From assembly GCA_027858865.1 (NCBI GenBank), contig JAQIBW010000331.1, positions 1 through 8,057 of the forward strand: 8,057 nucleotides of DNA, read 5' to 3'. Source of the stretch: Sulfurimonas sp. Lineage in GTDB: Bacteria > Campylobacterota > Campylobacteria > Campylobacterales > Sulfurimonadaceae. The position numbers and the translations under genes were made by a program. The notes beneath the pieces were generated by a model. The model did not search any database. It saw nothing but the letters and a program-made list of their open reading frames with translations, and was not told the origin of the DNA. Below, one piece after another: positions 1 through 5,646 of this stretch; position 1 is the stretch's first letter, and every line of letters begins with the position of its first letter.

Positions 1-471
1 AAATGGTATAAACAAATTGATAGAGAAAAAGCAGATAAATTATATCTAAGTGCATTTTTACAAGAGACAGGAAAAATACTTATAGCAAGTGCAATTATTG
101 AAGATGATGAGACTACTAGTTTTAAGTCAGAAGTTGAAAATTCAAATAATTTGGCAATTGTTGAGAAATCTTATATGGGAATCACTACTTCTGAAATAAC
201 TGCAGAGGTTTTTGAGCACTGGGGATTTGACACAGAGTTTATAGAGATGATTAGATTTGCAGATAATCCTAAAGATGCGCCGGATGATTTAAGAGAGTAT
301 TCTACAGCACTAAATATAGTAAAAACTATCTTACCTGTAAACCAACCTCTATCTGAGAGATCAATTAACTTTGGAATGAAGTTAGCAGAAGATGCCGGAT
401 ATCAAAGAAGTGTATTAGAAAGTGTTATTAAAGAATTTATAGAGAGTCAAATAGAGGCTACAGAGGATTAA
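1..471 (+). CDS. HDOD-domain protein, C-terminal part (5' end outside window)
   Basis: The frame is open from base 1 to a TAA at 469-471, so 156 residues of the C-terminal half are visible and the true start lies to the left. A TTG at 151 is in frame but is only an internal leucine codon. The visible part resembles the second half of an HDOD domain (HD-related output domain, a helical signalling or scaffold module without the catalytic HD residues). It has a helix with LQETGKILIA (about residues 20-29 of the visible part), then YMGITTSEITAEVFEHWGF, matching the family pattern in which a conserved Glu/His helix precedes a 'W-G-hydrophobic' turn, and then IEMIRFADNP in place of the usual 'AI..HH'. 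No other domain follows. HDOD proteins are often regulatory, but no specific role can be read here. It ends one base before polA, so the two are probably co-transcribed. Confidence 0.8.
   Translation, partial: KWYKQIDREKADKLYLSAFLQETGKILIASAIIEDDETTSFKSEVENSNNLAIVEKSYMGITTSEITAEVFEHWGFDTEFIEMIRFADNPKDAPDDLREYSTALNIVKTILPVNQPLSERSINFGMKLAEDAGYQRSVLESVIKEFIESQIEATED
462..467 (+). promoter_or_regulatory. Ribosome binding site of polA
   Basis: AGAGGA lies five bases before the ATG at 473 and inside the last codons of the upstream HDOD gene. It supports this ATG as the polA start. It also means polA translation begins within the area covered by ribosomes finishing the upstream gene, so coupling is likely. 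Confidence 0.65.
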
Positions 472-472
472 G

Positions 473-3190
473 ATGAGTAAGACAGTTACAGTAATAGATA
501 CATTTGGTTTTTTCTTTCGTAGTTTTTATGCACTCCCGCAACATTTGAAAAATAGAGACGGCTTTCCAACAGGACTCTTAACGGGTTTTACAAACTTTAT
601 ATCAACACTACAAAAACAACATGACAGTGACTATCTGATTTTTGCTATAGATACTAAGGGCAATACTTTTAGAAATGAGATAGATCCAAACTATAAAGCA
701 AATCGTACAGCCCCACCAGAAGAACTTACGATGCAACTTCCCATAGCAATAGAGTGGATAGATAAGATGGGCTATAAAACATTGGGTCAAGTTGGTTTTG
801 AAGCAGATGACATGATAGCAACTATTGTAAAATATGCAAAAGAGAAAGGCTATAACGTTAGAGTAGTATCTCACGATAAAGATCTTTACCAGCTTATAGA
901 TGATGGTAGAATAGTTGTTGTAGATGCAATAAAACGCAAAAGTATGGATGAAGAAGCCTGTTTTATTAAGTATGGTGTCACTCCAAAACAGTTTATAGAT
1001 TATCAGTCTATTCTTGGAGATAGTGCAGATAATGTTCCTGGTGTAAAAGGCATCGGAAAAGTTGGTGCTGAGAAACTTTTAGTTCAGTATGGAGACCTCG
1101 ATAATATATATGCCAATATAGACGAGATTAAGCCTCCTGGAATACAAAAGAAGTTAAGAGAGTCGCAAGAGCAAGCATACATGTCAAAGCAACTTGTAAC
1201 GCTAAAGGATGATGTTTTAGAAGAGTTGGATTTTGAAGAGTATAAAATGGATGTAGAGCATCCATTTTTAAATATCTATGATGAACTTGTAAAATATGAG
1301 CAAAATGCGGTTCTGAGAGTGCTTCATGCTAAAAATATGGTTTCTGAGGAAGCTCAGGAAAAAGCAGTTGTTAGAGTTGAAGAGGTAAAACAGAGTGTGA
1401 ATCTAGACTTTAAAAGCACGTTGATTACAGATGCTAAAGAACTAGATAAAATTTTGAGTACTTTAACCCCAGAGACTATAGTAGCTTTTGATACAGAGAC
1501 AACAGGGCTTGATTATGAAAAAGACAAGTTAGTAGGTTTTAGCTTTAGTTTCAACGACGAGCAAGCTTTTTATGTTCCTTTTGCTCATTTTTACTTAGGT
1601 GTGCCAGATCAGGTTAGTAAAGAAGAAGCTGCCGGAGCGATGAGAAAGATTTTTGACTCAAAAGTCGTAGGACATAACATAAAGTTTGACCTTCACTTTG
1701 TTAGTAGATTTTTAAAGGACGACACTTTAAAAATATATGCAGATAGTATGATTTTAGCATGGCTCATAAACCCTGAGAGCGCTCTTAGTCTTGATAAACT
1801 CTCAGATAAACTGCTAGATCATAAAATGGTTTCTTTTAAAGAGACTGTAAAAAAAGGTGACACTTTTGCATCTGTTGAGCTAGAAGATGCCTCAAAATAT
1901 GCATCTGAAGATGCATATATCACTCTAAAACTATTTAAGCTTTTCAATGAAAAGTTGAAACTGCAAAATGCAGATCATCTTATAGAAGAGTCTCAAAGTG
2001 TAGAAGTTCCTTTTATCATCACACTTTTAGGGATGGAAAAAGAAGGTATAAGTGTAGATGCTGAGTTTTTAGAGAAGTTCTTAGTTGAAGTTAAAGAGAC
2101 ACTTGCAAACTTGACTAAAAAGATTTATTTTCTTGCAGGAAGTGAGTTTAACATTAACTCTACAAAACAGCTTGGTGTGATTTTATTTGAGCATCTAGGA
2201 CTTCCGGTTGGTAAGAAAACAAAGACTGGTTACTCAACTGATGAGAAAGTTCTAAGCTCACTAAAAGACAAGCATGAAATAATCTCATCACTATTAGAAT
2301 ATCGAGAAGTATATAAGCTTTACTCTACTTACATAGAACCGCTTCTAAAGCTTAGCCGTGAAGATAAAGATGGTCGCATCCATACGTCATTTGTACAAAC
2401 AGGAACAGCTACGGGAAGGCTTAGTTCTAAAAATCCAAACCTTCAAAACATACCTGCAAGAAGTTCTTTGGGATTAAAGATAAGAGAAGCTTTTGTAGCC
2501 CCAGAGGGCAAAAAATTAATCGCAATAGATTACTCACAGATTGAGCTTAGACTTCTGGCTCACTTCTCTCAAGATGCTGTTTTAGTAGATGCATTCAGAG
2601 CTGGCAAAGATATTCACTTACAGACGGCTATAAAATTATTTGGTGAAGTTGAAGCTCCTAGTAAAAGATCAGTTGCCAAAACTGTAAACTTTGGACTACT
2701 TTATGGAATGGGGCAGAAAAAACTATCTGAGACTTTAGGCATAACTACAAAAGAAGCTAAAGAGATTATTGAGAAGTACTTTGAGTCATTTCCAACTGTT
2801 AAAACTTACTTTCGCTCAATTGTAGACAGTTCTAAAGAGAAAGGTTACATAGAGACACTGTTAAAAAGACGTAGATACTTTGACTATGAAAATGCTTCGC
2901 CGATGTTTAGAGCAGCTTATGACAGAGAGTCTGTAAATAGTGTGTTTCAGGGTAGTGCATCTGACCTTATCAAACTATCTATGAACAAAATAGCAAAAGT
3001 TATAAAAGAAGAAAACTTAAATGCAAAAATGCTTTTACAAATTCATGATGAACTTATTTTTGAAGTACAAGCATCTGAAGCTGAGACGCTTGGAGCGAAG
3101 CTTAAAGAGATAATGCAAAGTATATATGAGTTAAACATTCCACTAGAAGCTAGTATGAATATAGGCGATAACTGGGGTCAACTTAAGTAA
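473..3190 (+). CDS. polA: DNA polymerase I, three-domain form with proofreading motifs
   Basis: This 905-residue protein (E. coli Pol I is 928) fills gaps and removes RNA primers during lagging-strand replication and excision repair. Residues 1-290 are the 5' nuclease: metal-binding acidic positions D9, D60, E110/D112/D113, D135/D137 and D183/D186 are present, followed by the helix-hairpin-helix VPGVKGIGKVGAEKLL. Residues about 315-495 are the 3'-5' exonuclease with all three motifs: D340-T-E342, N402...D406, and Y476-x3-D480. Residues about 510-905 are the polymerase: TGTATGRLSS at 643-652, motif A DYSQIELR from D686, the O helix with R732, K736, F740 and Y744, and motif C H858-D-E. F740 is the position that in this family tends to exclude dideoxynucleotides when it is Phe. 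The ATG is supported by AGAGGA upstream. The gene ends four bases before the convergent c-di-GMP gene. Identification is secure. Confidence 0.98.
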   Translation: MSKTVTVIDTFGFFFRSFYALPQHLKNRDGFPTGLLTGFTNFISTLQKQHDSDYLIFAIDTKGNTFRNEIDPNYKANRTAPPEELTMQLPIAIEWIDKMGYKTLGQVGFEADDMIATIVKYAKEKGYNVRVVSHDKDLYQLIDDGRIVVVDAIKRKSMDEEACFIKYGVTPKQFIDYQSILGDSADNVPGVKGIGKVGAEKLLVQYGDLDNIYANIDEIKPPGIQKKLRESQEQAYMSKQLVTLKDDVLEELDFEEYKMDVEHPFLNIYDELVKYEQNAVLRVLHAKNMVSEEAQEKAVVRVEEVKQSVNLDFKSTLITDAKELDKILSTLTPETIVAFDTETTGLDYEKDKLVGFSFSFNDEQAFYVPFAHFYLGVPDQVSKEEAAGAMRKIFDSKVVGHNIKFDLHFVSRFLKDDTLKIYADSMILAWLINPESALSLDKLSDKLLDHKMVSFKETVKKGDTFASVELEDASKYASEDAYITLKLFKLFNEKLKLQNADHLIEESQSVEVPFIITLLGMEKEGISVDAEFLEKFLVEVKETLANLTKKIYFLAGSEFNINSTKQLGVILFEHLGLPVGKKTKTGYSTDEKVLSSLKDKHEIISSLLEYREVYKLYSTYIEPLLKLSREDKDGRIHTSFVQTGTATGRLSSKNPNLQNIPARSSLGLKIREAFVAPEGKKLIAIDYSQIELRLLAHFSQDAVLVDAFRAGKDIHLQTAIKLFGEVEAPSKRSVAKTVNFGLLYGMGQKKLSETLGITTKEAKEIIEKYFESFPTVKTYFRSIVDSSKEKGYIETLLKRRRYFDYENASPMFRAAYDRESVNSVFQGSASDLIKLSMNKIAKVIKEENLNAKMLLQIHDELIFEVQASEAETLGAKLKEIMQSIYELNIPLEASMNIGDNWGQLK

Positions 3191-3194
3191 GAGT

Positions 3195-5330
3195 TTAGTC
3201 TATAAGCTTATCTGAGGGTTCACTAAAAAGGAAGCCTTGTGAGTACTCAATTTCTAAGTCTTCTATGATTTTTTGAACTTCAGTGTTGTGAACAAACTCA
3301 GCGATACATGGAATATTTGCATTCTTAGCAAAAAAGACTATAGCCCTTGTCACTTCATAACTCTTTGAATTTTTATGTATGTCTTTGATGTACTTAGCAT
3401 CTATCTTTAAAAAGTCAATATCCAAATCAAGTACTCTCTCAAAGTTAGAATACTCAGAACCAAAATCATCTATAGCTATAGAATAACCTCTGTTTTTTAG
3501 CCCGGTTAGTTGTCTTACATGGTTCTTTTTACCAGTAGCACTAACTCCTTCAAGTATCTCTAAAATAACACGATTGGCTTCTATGCCGTGCTCTAACTCT
3601 TTGTCATTTAGATATGCAAGAAGATAGTTTTTGCTTAAATCATCTTCGGTGATGTTTATAGAAAATGTGTAGTTGTTAGATGCCATAAACTTAAAGCTTT
3701 TGTCTATCATAGCTTTAGTTATCTCAGGAAGTAAACCTGATAACCTAGCTGGTTCTAAAAATGTATATGGCGATATTATCTCACCATTATGCTCTATTCT
3801 TGCAAGGACTTCATACTTTGTTATTTCATGAGTCGTGTTGTTTCTAATTCCTTGAAAATATGGAATAACTCTACCTTCATTAAGTGCATTGTGTAAAAGG
3901 TTGTTAGATGCTATAAACGATTCTCTTTGTGAATGATCTATGTTGTCTGAATCTTGATTGAAGACATAGAGATTATTTTTACCACTCTCTTTTGATTGTT
4001 TAAGAGCTAAAGCGCTGTTTCTTAACAAGTTAGACTCTCCATGTGCAGCACCATACGTAAATGAAATATTTAAAGTAATGTTGTCGATTATAATTTCTTT
4101 GTTGTACATGTAGTCTTGGATCTCTGAAGTTTTTTCTTCTATATCAATATCTTCATAATATAAAAGAGCAAATTCATCTGAATTTATCCTACAGGTACAG
4201 TTTGTACTAAAATTATTTTTCAGTATAGATGCAAGTTCTTGAAGTAGTTTATCACCTACCTCAAAACCGTAGGCAGTGTTTATATAACTAAAGTTATTGA
4301 CATTAAGAAGTAAAAGAGTCTTTTGTCCAGATGCTTTTAGAAGCTGTTCGAGGTGTGTTTTGTTGTAAAGCCCAGTAAGTGAATCTTTATAAGCCATATT
4401 CTCTACTTGTTTTTGACTCTTTTTAAGTGCTGTTAGATCACTAAATACTGCAAGATAGTTATATTCTTTATCATGTGCATCATATAGAGCACTTACACTC
4501 ATCCACTGTACTATCTCTGATCCATCGGCACGTTTATTTATTATCTCTCCGGCCCATTTTGATTCTTTATGTATACTATCCCACATCTCAGTATAAAATT
4601 TTTCATCATGCTTATTAGAAGCTAAAATATTTGGATTATGACCAAGAACTTCTTGTTCCATATAACCATAAATCTCTTCAAATGCTTCGTTTACTTCTAT
4701 AATCTTGTTATGCTCATTTGTAATAATCATACCTTCAGCGGCATTTTGAGCGGCAGTAGCAAAAAGCTTGTTTCGTTTTTCAATCTTTCTGTTTTTAAGT
4801 ATGATATTTACAATAGAAGCAGCAGTCTGGAGAAGTTTTTTATGAAATGGAGCGGGTAACCGATGTTCGAATGAAGATAAAGCAAAAGAGCCTATCGCCT
4901 TGTCATTTTCATCACGAATAGGCATAGACCAACATGCACATAGATTAAAATCAGCTGCAACTTGACGAATGTTTTTGAATCTAGGGTCAGTAAAGGTGTC
5001 TTGAACATATTGAGGTTCATTATGAAAAATAGCATTTCCACATGACCCACTACCCGGACCAGGTTTTAGGTTTGATAGAGCATCTTGAGCAGCTCGTGGT
5101 ACTGATGGAGCAGATAGTATGTTTAAAAGTTCTGTTGACTTATCCACTAGCATGATAGAAGCTACTGAGTTTGGAAGTAAACTCTCAGCTAATGTGCATA
5201 AGTGAGCCAAAATATTTGTGCAATGATTTCTAGAAGCAATCATATCAAGTATGGTTTGTTGTATATCTAGAATATTATTATACTCCTGAGGAGTAATCTT
5301 TACTTCATCAAGTGAAACATCTTCTTTCAT
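3195..5330 (-). CDS. GAF-PAS-GGDEF-EAL protein, probable c-di-GMP phosphodiesterase with degenerate cyclase domain
   Basis: This is a 711-residue protein with no visible membrane segment, so probably a cytoplasmic sensor. A GAF domain (about 20-180, with GPGSGSCGNAIF at 91-102) is followed by a PAS domain (about 187-300), a short helical linker, GGDEF (about 315-458) and EAL (about 475-705). The GGDEF domain keeps DSLTGLYN but looks inactive as a cyclase: the signature reads R-I-N-S-D-E-F (381-387), the first metal Asp is N343 and the next is N345. The EAL domain keeps the residues known to bind metal or c-di-GMP in this family: Q493, E507-V-L with R511, N559, E591 and E594, D621-D622, K642, E678 and Q698. 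It therefore most likely hydrolyses c-di-GMP, under control of an unknown GAF or PAS signal. Oddities are DDFGSEYSN in place of DDFGTGYSS (loop 6) and FQG in place of FQP. The ATG at 5330 has AGAAG five bases upstream. The neighbouring flagellar-type genes make motility control a reasonable guess. Confidence 0.92.
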   Translation of the reverse strand: MKEDVSLDEVKITPQEYNNILDIQQTILDMIASRNHCTNILAHLCTLAESLLPNSVASIMLVDKSTELLNILSAPSVPRAAQDALSNLKPGPGSGSCGNAIFHNEPQYVQDTFTDPRFKNIRQVAADFNLCACWSMPIRDENDKAIGSFALSSFEHRLPAPFHKKLLQTAASIVNIILKNRKIEKRNKLFATAAQNAAEGMIITNEHNKIIEVNEAFEEIYGYMEQEVLGHNPNILASNKHDEKFYTEMWDSIHKESKWAGEIINKRADGSEIVQWMSVSALYDAHDKEYNYLAVFSDLTALKKSQKQVENMAYKDSLTGLYNKTHLEQLLKASGQKTLLLLNVNNFSYINTAYGFEVGDKLLQELASILKNNFSTNCTCRINSDEFALLYYEDIDIEEKTSEIQDYMYNKEIIIDNITLNISFTYGAAHGESNLLRNSALALKQSKESGKNNLYVFNQDSDNIDHSQRESFIASNNLLHNALNEGRVIPYFQGIRNNTTHEITKYEVLARIEHNGEIISPYTFLEPARLSGLLPEITKAMIDKSFKFMASNNYTFSINITEDDLSKNYLLAYLNDKELEHGIEANRVILEILEGVSATGKKNHVRQLTGLKNRGYSIAIDDFGSEYSNFERVLDLDIDFLKIDAKYIKDIHKNSKSYEVTRAIVFFAKNANIPCIAEFVHNTEVQKIIEDLEIEYSQGFLFSEPSDKLID

Positions 5331-5335
5331 AATAA

Positions 5336-5340
5336 CTTCT
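5336..5340 (-). promoter_or_regulatory. Weak ribosome binding site of the c-di-GMP gene
   Basis: Read on the - strand, AGAAG stands five bases before the ATG at 5330. It is short and non-canonical, but it is the only purine-rich block at the right distance and supports the chosen start. Confidence 0.45.
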
Positions 5341-5359
5341 TATAACTTAATATTGATAA

Positions 5360-5386
5360 ATTGTATCTAAATAGTATAAAAGTAAA
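5360..5386 (-). promoter_or_regulatory. Tentative promoter for the GAF-PAS-GGDEF-EAL gene
   Basis: The 64-base gap (5331-5394) between flhX and the c-di-GMP gene is almost entirely A and T. On the - strand TTTACT (5386-5381) and TACAAT (5365-5360) are separated by 15 bases, giving a start near 5353 and a leader of about 22 bases containing the AGAAG. A second -10-like hexamer, TATACT, lies at 5378-5373. The spacing is short and AT-rich DNA yields such matches by chance, so this is only a candidate; read-through from flhX is the alternative. Confidence 0.25.
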
Positions 5387-5394
5387 GTAAAAAA

Positions 5395-5646
5395 TTATGA
5401 CTTATTTGTAGTTTTATATATAAAACTGAATACTTCTGCGACGGCTTTATATAAAGCTGCCGGAACTTCCTTGTCTAACTCCACTTTTGAGAGTAGTTCC
5501 ATGAGATCTTCATCTTTTTTTATTGGAAGATTGTGAAGCTCGGCAATTTTGATAATATTCTCAGCACTCTTTCCCTGACCCTTTGCAACCACCCTAGGTG
5601 AAGACTCTTTTTCAGTGTTATATCTTAGTGCAGCAGCTTTTCTCAT
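5395..5646 (-). CDS. flhX: Stand-alone FlhB C-terminal-domain homologue (FlhX type)
   Basis: The 83 residues match the cytoplasmic C-terminal domain of FlhB/YscU, the export-apparatus switch protein. The match runs from AAALRY (4-9; FlhB has AVALKY at this place) through SPRVVAKGQG (16-25), the NLPIKKDEDL stretch (39-48), and VPAALYKAVAEVFSFIY (61-77). FlhB cleaves itself at N-PTH; this protein has no membrane part and no NPTH, and starts one or two residues after where that cut would fall, so it resembles a ready-made FlhB C-terminal fragment. In Helicobacter a protein of this kind, FlhX, can stand in for the cleaved FlhB fragment; B. subtilis YlqH is similar. The ATG overlaps the TGA of the FliK-like gene (ATGA), so translation is coupled; only a weak GAG precedes it. 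The last codons contain two palindromes listed separately. A type III switch role is inferred from family and neighbour. Confidence 0.88.
   Translation of the reverse strand: MRKAAALRYNTEKESSPRVVAKGQGKSAENIIKIAELHNLPIKKDEDLMELLSKVELDKEVPAALYKAVAEVFSFIYKTTNKS
5410..5427. repeat. Perfect 18-bp palindrome in the 3' end of flhX
   Basis: AGTTTTATATATAAAACT equals its own reverse complement over all 18 bases. It encodes part of the last 12 residues of FlhX. As RNA it would form only a weak A-U stem, and the next T-run on the - strand starts about 15 bases later, so it is not a standard terminator. It could be a protein-binding site or a chance result of AT-rich coding. Confidence 0.6.
5444..5457. 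repeat. Perfect 14-bp palindrome in flhX
   Basis: GCTTTATATAAAGC is a perfect palindrome centred 32 bp (about three helical turns) from the centre of the 18-bp palindrome nearby. The half-sites of the two are alike, G(T/C)TTTATA. It falls in the codons for the ALYKA stretch of FlhX, so protein constraint alone may explain it. Confidence 0.5.

Noticed and set aside
151..471. A 106-residue gene beginning at the TTG at 151
   Set aside because: The same frame is open back to base 1 and the upstream residues continue the HDOD fold, so this TTG is an internal leucine codon.
608..874. An 88-residue open frame on the - strand
   Set aside because: It is the antisense of the polA nuclease domain, with Cys/Phe/Tyr-rich low-complexity translation and no family features.
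3202..3249. Short palindromes ATAAGCTTAT (3202-3211) and TGAGTACTCA (3240-3249) near the convergent stops
   Set aside because: They are only 10 bp, have no loop or T-run, and are common by chance in AT-rich coding DNA; not supported as terminators.
4638..4859. A 73-residue open frame on the + strand
   Set aside because: It lies opposite the PAS/GAF coding region, with no recognisable product.
5391..5427. A Rho-independent terminator after flhX formed by the 18-bp palindrome and the following T-run
   Set aside because: The stem is almost all A-U and the T-run starts about 15 bases beyond it, which does not fit the usual geometry.
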